From JBELHJ01 sp042091495 (lineage in GTDB: Bacteria > Bacteroidota > Bacteroidia > Flavobacteriales > Flavobacteriaceae), in contig JBELHJ010000013.1 in assembly GCA_042091495.1 (NCBI GenBank), forward strand, positions 1-49,062: 49,062 nucleotides of DNA. The letters are read 5' to 3'. Below, in pieces: positions 1 to 7,588 of this stretch (position 1 is its first letter; each line of letters starts with the position of its first letter). The notes beneath the pieces are model-generated. The model made no database searches, was not told the origin of the DNA, and worked only from the letters and a program-made list of their open reading frames with translations. The position numbers were made by a program, and so were the translations under genes.

Positions 1-49
1 CGTCTGGTTTTGGTCCAGAAGAGTCTAGGTTCGAGCCCTAGTGGGCCAA
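1..49 (+). tRNA. tRNA-Gln (UUG), 3' part, cut by window edge
   Basis: This is the 3' two-thirds of a tRNA. The anticodon stem pairs 3-7 (TCTGG) with 15-19 (CCAGA). The loop at 8-14 (TTTTGGT) puts TTG at the anticodon, which reads glutamine codons CAA and CAG. The T arm is 25-29 and 37-41 around the loop TTCGAGC. The acceptor 3' strand is 42-48 (TGGGCCA), with discriminator A49. The encoded end is followed by AC, not CCA, so CCA must be added after transcription. The D arm and 5' acceptor strand lie before the window. Confidence 0.88.
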
Positions 50-50
50 C

Positions 51-79
51 AAAAAGCCTTCCAAATGGAAGGCTTTTTT
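51..79. terminator. Bidirectional intrinsic terminator, tRNA-Gln / uspA
   Basis: AAGCCTTCC (54-62) pairs with GGAAGGCTT (67-75) around the loop AAAT, followed by a T run to 79. A run of five A precedes the stem, so it also works on the minus strand for the converging stress-protein gene, whose stop codon lies 14 nt away. The stem is the same as in the terminator after coxA (17604-17634). Confidence 0.85.
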
Positions 80-92
80 ATTTAAAATATCA

Positions 93-920
93 TTAAATTT
101 TAAATGTAATTACAGGCCGTTTGGCATGGTTAACTAGGTCTTCAGAGATGCTTCCGTTAAAGAAATGAGCAATACCCTGCCTACCATGAGTGCTTATGCC
201 AATTAAGTCCGCATTGACATCTTTAGAGAAGTTTAAAATACCTTGCTCTACGCTTTCATCATTATAAATATTTATAGTTTGGTTAGGGTAATTATAATTT
301 TCTACAAACTTGTTTATTTTTTTTAGGGCTTGTTTTGTAGTTGTAAATTTAGAGGCTGTATTTACCATCAGCAAATCTATCCTTGAATTGAAAATAGTTG
401 CAAAATTTATAGCTTGTTCATACGTTTTTTTGTTGTCATTTTGAAAATCTGAGGCAAATACTAAATTTGACACCTCAAATTTTTCGTGATTGTTTTTTAT
501 GACTAAAACAGGAACTTCAGACGACCTTACAATTTTTTCAGCATTAGAACCAACAAACATTTCTTGAAATCCGCTGGTACCGTGTGAACCCATTACAATC
601 ATATCAATGTCAAGTTCCTTAGCAGTATTAGCTATATGACCAAACTCAAGATCACTTCTAACGATCTCATGAACCTTAACATTGTTTAAAAATTCTGAAT
701 TCATGAGTTTTTCAAACTTTTTATGAGCTATTTTCATGAAAAATATAGCTTCTGGTAGGTCACTGTGAGAGCTAAATGCATCAACTTGGTGTAATGGTAA
801 TTCCAATAAATGCAAAAGATATATTTCACAACTTTTAAATTTTCTGCACAAGTCAGAAGCAACTTTTAAAGCATTTTCTGCTTCTTTAGAAAAATCTGTA
901 GGGACAAGTATTTTTTTCAT
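93..920 (-). CDS. Universal stress protein, tandem UspA domains
   Basis: A 275-residue cytosolic protein with two UspA folds in tandem (about residues 1-145 and 150-275). Domain 1 opens with KKILVPTDFS and carries the full ATP-binding signature G-2x-G-9x-G-S (GSHG then GS, seen in GSHGTSGFQEMFVGS). Domain 2 keeps the later half (THGRQG...NGS) but has Ser in place of the first Gly, so it may bind nucleotide less well. Start chosen at ATG 918-920, where family similarity begins. An in-frame ATG at 944 would add 8 residues, and the longer open frame to 1046 would run into the rimP promoter and hairpin. The gene is monocistronic, diverges from rimP, and ends at the terminator shared with tRNA-Gln. 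Family members respond to stress or starvation; the specific role here is unknown. Confidence 0.88.
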   Translation of the reverse strand: MKKILVPTDFSKEAENALKVASDLCRKFKSCEIYLLHLLELPLHQVDAFSSHSDLPEAIFFMKIAHKKFEKLMNSEFLNNVKVHEIVRSDLEFGHIANTAKELDIDMIVMGSHGTSGFQEMFVGSNAEKIVRSSEVPVLVIKNNHEKFEVSNLVFASDFQNDNKKTYEQAINFATIFNSRIDLLMVNTASKFTTTKQALKKINKFVENYNYPNQTINIYNDESVEQGILNFSKDVNADLIGISTHGRQGIAHFFNGSISEDLVNHAKRPVITFKI

Positions 921-977
921 TGAAGTGAGAGTTGTTAGTGTCATAAATTTAATGATAAAAATTGACTTACAGTAAGT

Positions 978-1009
978 TTGTTTATGTCTAAATAAATGTT
1001 GTATATTTG
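978..1009 (+). promoter_or_regulatory. Promoter of rimP-nusA-infB
   Basis: TTG at 978-980, a 21-nt spacer, then TATATTTG at 1002-1009. This matches the Bacteroidota sigma-ABfr consensus TTG-N17-23-TAnnTTTG. The predicted start near 1015 gives a leader of about 55 nt before the rimP ATG. Confidence 0.75.
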
Positions 1010-1033
1010 CAGCGACGAAAGAAAAAGTTACAT

Positions 1034-1059
1034 GAGGGGACCGCAAGTCCCCTCTTTTT
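1034..1059 (+). promoter_or_regulatory. Terminator-like hairpin in the rimP leader (candidate attenuator)
   Basis: GAGGGGAC (1034-1041) pairs perfectly with GTCCCCTC (1047-1054), loop CGCAA, followed directly by five T (1055-1059). It lies between the predicted promoter and the rimP start codon at 1070, so it would act on this operon's own transcript. No plus-strand gene ends just upstream. NusA, encoded in the operon, strengthens intrinsic termination, so feedback is plausible but not shown. Confidence 0.65.
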
Positions 1060-1069
1060 ATACTTAAAA

Positions 1070-1534
1070 ATGTTTAGAAAACTTGTAGAGGATTTATTAG
1101 CCAAAGCTCTAGAAGAGCGTAAAGATTTGTTTTTAATTAGTTTTAAGATCTCTGAAACTAATGAAATAAAAATTGAGATTGATGGAGATCTAGGTGTTTT
1201 AGTTGAGGATTGTGTATTTGTTAGTCGAGCTATTGAACACAACATAGATAGAGATCAATATGACTTTTCTTTGGAAGTTACTTCTGCTGGAGCTTTGTCC
1301 CCTTTAGTAAATTCAAGACAATATGTTAAAAACAAAGGAAGACATCTTAAAGTAACTCATCAAGACGGTGAAGTTTTCAAAGGGGTATTAACCGATGTAT
1401 TAGATAACGCCATTGTCTTGGAGTGGAAAGCTCGAGAGCCCAAGCCAATTGGTAAAGGTAAGATTACTGTAAATAAAAGTATTAATATAGAATTTGAGCT
1501 TGTAAAAGAAGCTGTAGTTGAAATAAAATTTTAA
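1070..1534 (+). CDS. rimP: Ribosome maturation factor RimP
   Basis: A 154-residue protein of the usual RimP length, needed for late maturation of the 30S subunit. The N-terminal alpha/beta domain (about 1-80) contains ALEERKDLFLISFKI and the conserved segment with YDFSLEVTSAGALSPL (canonical V(S)SPG...PL). The C-terminal SH3-like domain begins near KNKGRHLKVT and includes GVLTDV. Start set at ATG 1070: reading from 1007 would translate through the leader hairpin and add 21 residues that do not resemble the family. First gene of rimP-nusA-infB, a widely conserved order; 12 nt separate it from nusA. Confidence 0.93.
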   Translation: MFRKLVEDLLAKALEERKDLFLISFKISETNEIKIEIDGDLGVLVEDCVFVSRAIEHNIDRDQYDFSLEVTSAGALSPLVNSRQYVKNKGRHLKVTHQDGEVFKGVLTDVLDNAIVLEWKAREPKPIGKGKITVNKSINIEFELVKEAVVEIKF

Positions 1535-1546
1535 TTCATAAGAGTT

Positions 1547-2779
1547 ATGGAAAACATTGCTTTAATTGATTCGTTTTCAGAGTTTAAAGATGATAAATCT
1601 ATTGATCGTGTTACTTTAATGGCGATTTTAGAAGATGTTTTAAGAAATGCCTTAAAAAAGAAATATGGAGATGATGATAATTTTGACATCATTATAAATC
1701 CAGATAAAGGTGATTTAGAGATTTGGAGAAATAGGATTGTTGTTGCAGATGACGAGGTTGAAGATCCAAATCAAGAAATCACACTTACTGAGGCCCAAAA
1801 AATCGAACCGGATTTTGAAGTTGGTGAAGATGTTGCAGAGGAAGTTAAATTAGTGGAACTGGGAAGACGATCAATTTTGGCCCTTAGACAGAATTTAATA
1901 TCTAAAATTCACGAACACGACAATACTAATTTATACAAAGAATTTAAAGATAGAGAAGGGGAATTATTTACTGCAGAAGTTCATCACATTAGACATAGAG
2001 CTATCATTTTATTAGATGACGAGGGGAACGAAATAATTTTACCTAAAGAAAAACAAATACCTTCTGATTTCTTTAGAAAAGGTGAAAATGTAAAAGGTAT
2101 TATTGAGAGTGTTGAATTGAAGGGAACAAAACCTTCTATAGTGTTATCTAGAACATCTCCTTTATTTCTAGAAAAACTTTTCGAACAAGAAATTCCTGAA
2201 GTTTTTGATGGCTTAATCAATGTTAAGAATGTAGTTAGAATTCCAGGCGAAAAGGCTAAGGTCGCTGTTGATTCTTATGATGATAGAATTGATCCAGTAG
2301 GTGCATGTGTGGGTATGAAAGGATCTAGAATACACAGTATTGTTAGAGAGTTAGGTAATGAAAACATTGATGTTATCAATTACACCAATAACCTCCAATT
2401 ATATATAACGAGAGCGCTTAGTCCAGCAAAAGTTACTTCGATCAAGTTAGATGAAGAAAATAAACGAGCAGAGGTTTTGTTAAAGCCAGAAGAGGTTTCA
2501 AGAGCTATTGGTAGAAGTGGTCATAACATAAGATTAGCAGGACAACTTACTGGATACGAAATTGATGTATTCAGAGAAGGTGCAGAGGAAGATGTTGAAT
2601 TATCAGAGTTCTCAGATGAAATCGAATCTTGGGTTATAGATGAATTTAAAAAAGCAGGTTTAGACACTGCAAAAAGCATATTAGAAATTGATGTTGATGA
2701 TCTTGTAAAGCGAACAGACTTAGAAGAAGAAACAATCATTGATGTTATTAGAATTCTTAAAGAAGAATTTGAAGATTAA
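1547..2779 (+). CDS. nusA: Transcription termination/antitermination factor NusA
   Basis: A 410-residue RNA polymerase-associated factor that controls pausing, intrinsic termination and antitermination. Domains in order: N-terminal RNAP-binding domain (about 1-125), S1 domain (about 130-200, GELFTAEVHHIRHRAIILL), KH1 with DPVGACVGMKGSRI, KH2 with AIGRSGHNIRLAGQLTGYEIDV-type sequence, then an acidic C-terminal helical segment resembling a single helix-hairpin-helix unit. It lacks the two long acidic repeats of E. coli NusA, which explains the shorter length. Middle gene of the operon, 30 nt before infB. NusA may act on the hairpin in its own operon leader. Confidence 0.95.
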   Translation: MENIALIDSFSEFKDDKSIDRVTLMAILEDVLRNALKKKYGDDDNFDIIINPDKGDLEIWRNRIVVADDEVEDPNQEITLTEAQKIEPDFEVGEDVAEEVKLVELGRRSILALRQNLISKIHEHDNTNLYKEFKDREGELFTAEVHHIRHRAIILLDDEGNEIILPKEKQIPSDFFRKGENVKGIIESVELKGTKPSIVLSRTSPLFLEKLFEQEIPEVFDGLINVKNVVRIPGEKAKVAVDSYDDRIDPVGACVGMKGSRIHSIVRELGNENIDVINYTNNLQLYITRALSPAKVTSIKLDEENKRAEVLLKPEEVSRAIGRSGHNIRLAGQLTGYEIDVFREGAEEDVELSEFSDEIESWVIDEFKKAGLDTAKSILEIDVDDLVKRTDLEEETIIDVIRILKEEFED

Positions 2780-2809
2780 GATTTATTTAAGTTATATTAC
2801 AGGCGATTT

Positions 2810-5635
2810 ATGGCTCAAACATTCAGATTAAATAAAGTATTACGCGAACTCAATATTTCTATTGACAGGGCAGTTGATTTTTTAGAATCAAAGGCGATCG
2901 AAATAGATAAGAGTCCTAATACTAAAATCTCTCAAGAAGTTTATTCATTACTTTCTGATGAATTTCAAACTGATGCTAGTAAAAAGGTAGCATCTAAAGA
3001 GGTTAGTGAAGCAAAGCTAAAGGAGAAAGAAGATTTAAGGCTTCAAAGGGAAAAAGAACTTGAGGAAAAGGCTAAAGAAGAAGAGGCCATGCGCGCTGTT
3101 GTGGTTGCTAAAGCTGCACTTTCTGGGCCCAAACAAGTTGGAAAAATTGAACTTGATAGTGACAAATCCAAAGACAATCAAGAGGAAGAGGTTAGCAAAA
3201 ATGCTGATGTTGAGTCCAAGTCTTCTCAGGAGAAAGAGCCTGAGGTTGTTAAAGCAAAAAGTGCTTTTAAAGGCCCTAAAGTATTAGATAAGATTGATCC
3301 CGAATTGTTGAAATCAAAAAAGAAACCAATTTTAAAAGCTAAGCCTGTAGCAAAAGAGCCTGTTTCTGAGGCTAAGCCTAAAGTTAAAACAACAGAGGAT
3401 ACAAAAAAAGAAACTCAAGCTTCGACGGCAGATACTAAAGTGTCTAATGAGGAAGTAGTTAATGAAACTGTAAAAACACAATATCAAAAGCTTTCTGGGC
3501 CTAAATCTACAGGTCAGAAAATTGATTTATCTCAGTTCTCTAAACCTAAGAAAAAGAAAGAAGAAAAATCTTCTACAGATAATTCTGACAACAAGAAGAA
3601 AAGAAAACGTATCAGTAAAGTGAATCCTAATTCTAGGAACCAACCTGATAATAGAAATAATAACAGAAACAACAATCGAAGAGGAAACTTTAATAAAGGG
3701 AACAAACCGCCTGTTGTTAAAGAAGAGCCAACTGAAGCTGAAGTTCAAAAACAAATTAGAGAAACTCTTGAGAAACTTCAAGGGAAATCTTCTAAAGGAA
3801 AAGCAGCTAAGTACAGACGTGAAAAACGAGATCAACATAGGGAACAGTCTGAGAAAACTTTAGAGCAGCAACAAGCAGAAAGCAAGGTGCTTAAAGTTAC
3901 AGAATTTGTTACTGTTAGTGAGGTAGCGACTATGATGGATGTCTCTGTTAATCAAATTATTTCTGCATGTATGTCCTTAGGTATGATGGTTACCATGAAC
4001 CAAAGACTTGATGCAGAAACATTAAGTATAGTTGCTGAAGAATTTGGTTTTACTGTTGAATTTGTTACCGCAGATATTGAAGATGCTATTGAAGAGGTAG
4101 AAGATAAGGCGGAAGATTTATTACCAAGAGCTCCAATAGTAACTGTGATGGGTCATGTAGATCATGGTAAAACTTCTTTATTAGACTATGTTAGAAAAGA
4201 AAATGTTATTGCTGGTGAATCAGGTGGGATTACGCAACATATTGGAGCCTACGGTGTACAGTTAGACAGTGGTCAAAAAATTGCGTTCTTAGATACACCA
4301 GGTCACGAAGCCTTTACGGCAATGCGTGCTAGAGGTGCTCAAGTAACTGATTTAGCTATTGTTGTTATAGCTGCAGATGACAATATTATGCCACAGACTA
4401 AAGAGGCCATTTCTCACGCACAAGCTGCTGGAGTTCCAATAGTTTTTGCTATAAATAAAATTGATAGGCCAACTGCAAATCCTGAAAAGATTAAAGAAGG
4501 TCTTGCAGCTATGAATCTTTTAGTTGAAGATTGGGGAGGTAGTATACAATCGCATGATATTTCTGCAAAAACAGGCCAAGGTGTTGATGAATTACTTGAA
4601 AAAGTTTTGTTAGAAGCTGAAATTTTAGAATTGAAAGCCAACCCAGCTAAGTCTGCAACAGGTACTGTTGTAGAAGCTTATTTAGATAAGGGACGTGGTT
4701 ATGTATCAACTATATTAGTTCAAGCAGGAACATTAAGAATTGGAGATTATGTTTTAGCTGGAAAAAATAGTGGAAAAGTTAAGGCTATGCATGATGAACG
4801 TGGTAATGATGTTGCTGAAGCAGGACCATCAACTCCAGTATCTATTTTAGGTTTAGACGGTGCACCACAAGCTGGTGATAAGTTTAATGTTTTTGAAGAT
4901 GAGAGAGAGGCTAAACAAATAGCTGTCAAAAGAACACAACTTCAAAGAGAACAGTCTGTAAGAACGCAGCGTCATATTACACTTGATGAAATTGGTAGGC
5001 GTATTGCTCTGGGAGATTTTAAAGAACTTAATATAATTCTTAAAGGTGATGTGGACGGTTCTGTTGAAGCTTTAACAGATTCTTTCCAGAAACTATCAAC
5101 AGAAGAAATTCAAGTTAATATTATTCATAAAGCTGTAGGTGCTATTACAGAGAGTGATGTTTTATTAGCGTCTGCTTCTGATGCAATTATTATTGGATTT
5201 AACGTAAGACCTATGGGTAATGCGAGACAAATTGCTGATAAAGAAGAAATAGATATTAGGACTTACTCTATCATTTATGATGCTATAAATGATCTTAAAG
5301 ATGCCATGGAAGGTATGTTGTCTCCTGAGCTTAAAGAGGAAATTACTGGAACAGCTGAGATTAGAGAAACATTCAAAATATCTAAAATTGGAACTATTGC
5401 GGGATGTATGGTTACCAATGGTAAGATTTTTAGAAATTCTGGCATACGTTTAATTAGAGAGGGTGTAGTGGTGTTTACTGGAGAACTTACTTCTTTAAAA
5501 CGATTTAAAGATGATGTTAAAGAAGTTTCTAAAGGCTATGATTGTGGTTTACAAATTAAAAACTACAACGACATTAAGGGAGGTGATATTGTAGAAGCTT
5601 TCCAAGAAGTTGAAGTCAAGAAAACTTTAAAATAA
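2810..5635 (+). CDS. infB: Translation initiation factor IF-2
   Basis: A 941-residue GTPase that brings fMet-tRNA to the 30S subunit and promotes subunit joining. The N terminus has an IF2-type small domain (LRELNISIDRAVDFLES). A long charged Lys/Glu-rich linker follows (about 70-360), including an Asn/Arg-rich patch with repeated NNRNN near residues 280-295. A second IF2-N domain precedes the G domain. G1 is GHVDHGKT (residues 448-455); G3 is DTPGH; G4 is NKID. Domains II-IV follow. Last gene of the operon, ending just before the terminator at 5648-5674. Confidence 0.97.
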   Translation: MAQTFRLNKVLRELNISIDRAVDFLESKAIEIDKSPNTKISQEVYSLLSDEFQTDASKKVASKEVSEAKLKEKEDLRLQREKELEEKAKEEEAMRAVVVAKAALSGPKQVGKIELDSDKSKDNQEEEVSKNADVESKSSQEKEPEVVKAKSAFKGPKVLDKIDPELLKSKKKPILKAKPVAKEPVSEAKPKVKTTEDTKKETQASTADTKVSNEEVVNETVKTQYQKLSGPKSTGQKIDLSQFSKPKKKKEEKSSTDNSDNKKKRKRISKVNPNSRNQPDNRNNNRNNNRRGNFNKGNKPPVVKEEPTEAEVQKQIRETLEKLQGKSSKGKAAKYRREKRDQHREQSEKTLEQQQAESKVLKVTEFVTVSEVATMMDVSVNQIISACMSLGMMVTMNQRLDAETLSIVAEEFGFTVEFVTADIEDAIEEVEDKAEDLLPRAPIVTVMGHVDHGKTSLLDYVRKENVIAGESGGITQHIGAYGVQLDSGQKIAFLDTPGHEAFTAMRARGAQVTDLAIVVIAADDNIMPQTKEAISHAQAAGVPIVFAINKIDRPTANPEKIKEGLAAMNLLVEDWGGSIQSHDISAKTGQGVDELLEKVLLEAEILELKANPAKSATGTVVEAYLDKGRGYVSTILVQAGTLRIGDYVLAGKNSGKVKAMHDERGNDVAEAGPSTPVSILGLDGAPQAGDKFNVFEDEREAKQIAVKRTQLQREQSVRTQRHITLDEIGRRIALGDFKELNIILKGDVDGSVEALTDSFQKLSTEEIQVNIIHKAVGAITESDVLLASASDAIIIGFNVRPMGNARQIADKEEIDIRTYSIIYDAINDLKDAMEGMLSPELKEEITGTAEIRETFKISKIGTIAGCMVTNGKIFRNSGIRLIREGVVVFTGELTSLKRFKDDVKEVSKGYDCGLQIKNYNDIKGGDIVEAFQEVEVKKTLK

Positions 5636-5642
5636 TAATAAA

Positions 5643-5674
5643 GAAAGGTCAGATGAAAATCTGACTTTTTTTTT
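5643..5674. terminator. Intrinsic terminator of the rimP-nusA-infB operon
   Basis: GTCAGAT (5648-5654) pairs with ATCTGAC (5659-5665) around GAAA, followed by nine T (5666-5674). The stop codon of the converging SPOR gene (5673-5675) lies in the T run. On the minus strand the hairpin is followed by a poorer T tract (CTTTCTTT), so it may serve that gene more weakly. Confidence 0.88.
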
Positions 5675-6056
5675 ACTCTATTTTCTGAATAGGTTTGGTT
5701 TTAAAAGCAGCTGGAAATTCTTTTTTAATAGTTACTAAAGCATTATCTACTTCAAGTCTTGTTCTATATCCTCCAACCCATATTTTGTAGTTAGGTGTGT
5801 CATATAAGATTGTAGTTTCAATATCGGGAAAAACAGTTTTAAATTCTTCTAGTTTTTCAAAGGCGGTTTTTCTGCTTCCTGTATAAACTTGGATACGATA
5901 TAAATCAACAATTCTAGGGTCTTTTTTGTATTCTAACAGTTTAGTGATTTTAGTATCCTGAATTATATTAACAGTACCTTCTTGAGCTTTTAGGTTTTGA
6001 AATGAAGCTCCTAGAACAAAGATTATTGCTAATAAAAGTTGATTTTTATAGGCCAT
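5673..6056 (-). CDS. Secreted SPOR-domain protein
   Basis: A 127-residue protein with a signal peptide (MAYKNQLLLAIIFVLG..., cleavage likely after LKA). One SPOR-type fold covers about residues 50-125: YRIQVYTGSRKTAFEKLEEF, then YKIWVGGYRTRLEVDNAL, then KKEFPAAF. SPOR domains bind peptidoglycan strands lacking stem peptides, so a periplasmic wall-associated role is likely; the precise function is unknown. Converges on infB and diverges from actA. Only about 10 nt separate the predicted transcription start from the ATG. Confidence 0.82.
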   Translation of the reverse strand: MAYKNQLLLAIIFVLGASFQNLKAQEGTVNIIQDTKITKLLEYKKDPRIVDLYRIQVYTGSRKTAFEKLEEFKTVFPDIETTILYDTPNYKIWVGGYRTRLEVDNALVTIKKEFPAAFKTKPIQKIE

Positions 6057-6071
6057 TTAATTGTTTTTTTA

Positions 6072-6079
6072 CAAATGTA
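6072..6079 (-). promoter_or_regulatory. -7 promoter element of the SPOR gene
   Basis: On the minus strand this reads TACATTTG, a full match to TAnnTTTG, 15 nt before the start codon. I do not see a TTG at the usual upstream distance, so confidence is moderate. Confidence 0.5.
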
Positions 6080-6178
6080 ATTTATTGTTAAGTATCATCT
6101 TAAAAAACATTCTATTTAGAATCTTTATAAATTAGCAATTAACACTTCGTTATGATTCCTAGAATCGACTTTATGCCT

Positions 6179-6186
6179 TATTTTTG
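6179..6186 (+). promoter_or_regulatory. -7 promoter element of the ACIII operon
   Basis: TATTTTTG followed by C, matching TAnnTTTG, about 47 nt before the first possible actA start. No clear TTG sits at the expected upstream distance. A small inverted repeat (TGAGAA 6201-6206 / TTCTCA 6210-6215) follows in the leader. Confidence 0.5.
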
Positions 6187-6233
6187 CAAAAGATTTTTTT
6201 TGAGAATTTTTCTCATAAATTACATTAAAAATC

Positions 6234-7559
6234 ATGCCAAATTTTAGAAGAAATTTTACTACAAATATGAAACAGGTAATGTCCCGCAGATTAACCTCTA
6301 CAATTTCTCACATTAGCTTTGTTGTTTTATTGGTTTTTTCGTCTTCATTGTTTGCACAAGAAGGTGATGTTGCAAAGGGTAAATCTTTGTTTAATACCAA
6401 TTGTGCTGCTTGTCATCAGTTAGATAGAAAAATGACTGGTCCAGCATTAAGAAATGTTGAGGCGCGTTTGAGTGAAGAGCAAGGATTAGACAGAGAGTGG
6501 TTGTACTCATGGATCAGAAACAGCTCTGGATTAATTAAGTCTGGAGATGCTTATGCCAACAAAGTTTACAACGAGTACAACAAAACGGCTATGACTGCTT
6601 TTCCAACTTTGTCTGATGAAGACTTAAATAATATTTTAGCTTATACCGCTGCGGTTCCAGAAAAGAAAGAAGCAGCTGTTGTTGCTGTTGCTAGTGGGGC
6701 AGGTGCAGGTAATGATGATTCATCCAATCAAATTCTTTTAGCGGCGCTTGCAGTACTTTTTGCATTATTGGCTGTAGCGTTAGTTGTTGTTAGACAAACA
6801 TTAACAAAATTTGCGCAAGAAAAAGGAGTTGAGTTGCCGGTTAAGGAGCCTAGAACTCCAATATGGAAAGCATTTATTCAAAATCAGTTTTTAGTTATAG
6901 TAGCAGTAATCTTCTTATTACTATCTAGTGCTTATTTTGTTTATGGGTATTTATCTCAGATTGGTGTTGATCAGGGTTATATGCCGGTACAGCCAATACA
7001 TTACTCTCACAGAATTCACGCAGGTGACAATGGTATAGATTGTAAATATTGTCACTCTTCGGCAAGAGTTAGTAAACACTCTGGTATTCCGTCATTAAAC
7101 ATTTGTATGAATTGTCATAAATCTATTTATGAAGTAGCAGAATCTACAGCTACAGAAGAATACTCAAAAGAGTTTTATGATGGAGAAATTAAAAAGCTAT
7201 ATGCGGCTGTTGGATGGGACGAAAACGAGCAGAAATATACTGGTAAAACTAAGCCTGTTAAATGGGTGAGAATTCATAATCTTCCAGATTTTGCTTATTT
7301 CAATCACTCACAGCACGTTTCAGTAGCGGGTGTTGAGTGTCAAACTTGTCATGGTCCTGTTGAGGAAATGGAAGTTATGTACCAACACGCGCCATTAACT
7401 ATGGGTTGGTGTATTAACTGTCACAGAGAAACAAACGTGAAAGTTGAAGATAATGCTTATTATACAAAAATTCATGAGCAATTATCTAAGAAGTATGGAG
7501 TAGATAAGTTAACTGCTGCTCAAATGGGTGGTTTAGAATGTGGCAAGTGTCACTATTAA
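6234..7559 (+). CDS. actA: ACIII subunit ActA, multiheme cytochrome c with added monoheme domain
   Basis: A 441-residue (from this ATG) membrane-anchored periplasmic cytochrome of alternative complex III. There are six CxxCH heme-attachment motifs: 57-61 (CAACH), then 270-274, 291-295, 369-373, 393-397 and 436-440; the last is one residue from the C terminus. Order: signal peptide ending near LFA-Q (residues 41-42), class I monoheme domain (44-140), an Ala-rich linker, two hydrophobic helices (167-187 and 218-240), then the pentaheme domain (255-441). The true start may be the downstream ATG at 6267 (MKQVMSRRL...), which gives a normal-length signal peptide. Within the complex, hemes pass electrons from menaquinol toward the oxidase. 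First gene of actABCDEF-coxBA. Confidence 0.92.
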   Translation: MPNFRRNFTTNMKQVMSRRLTSTISHISFVVLLVFSSSLFAQEGDVAKGKSLFNTNCAACHQLDRKMTGPALRNVEARLSEEQGLDREWLYSWIRNSSGLIKSGDAYANKVYNEYNKTAMTAFPTLSDEDLNNILAYTAAVPEKKEAAVVAVASGAGAGNDDSSNQILLAALAVLFALLAVALVVVRQTLTKFAQEKGVELPVKEPRTPIWKAFIQNQFLVIVAVIFLLLSSAYFVYGYLSQIGVDQGYMPVQPIHYSHRIHAGDNGIDCKYCHSSARVSKHSGIPSLNICMNCHKSIYEVAESTATEEYSKEFYDGEIKKLYAAVGWDENEQKYTGKTKPVKWVRIHNLPDFAYFNHSQHVSVAGVECQTCHGPVEEMEVMYQHAPLTMGWCINCHRETNVKVEDNAYYTKIHEQLSKKYGVDKLTAAQMGGLECGKCHY

Positions 7560-7588
7560 TTAAGTAAGAAGTAATTCAATTATATAAT

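Noticed and set aside
921..1046. 42-residue N-terminal extension of the stress protein frame (MRSPHVTFSF...)
   Set aside because: It would overlap the rimP promoter and hairpin, and family similarity begins at ATG 920.
1007..1069. Upstream extension of the rimP frame (MQRRKKKLHEG...)
   Set aside because: It translates the -7 region and leader hairpin; a normal RimP N terminus starts at 1070.
3527..3838. Antisense frame over the infB linker
   Set aside because: It is a shadow of the Lys/Glu/Asn-rich low-complexity linker; no start signals or family features.
2810..5635. infB linker as a tandem repeat element
   Set aside because: It is degenerate low-complexity coding sequence common in IF-2, not a DNA repeat.
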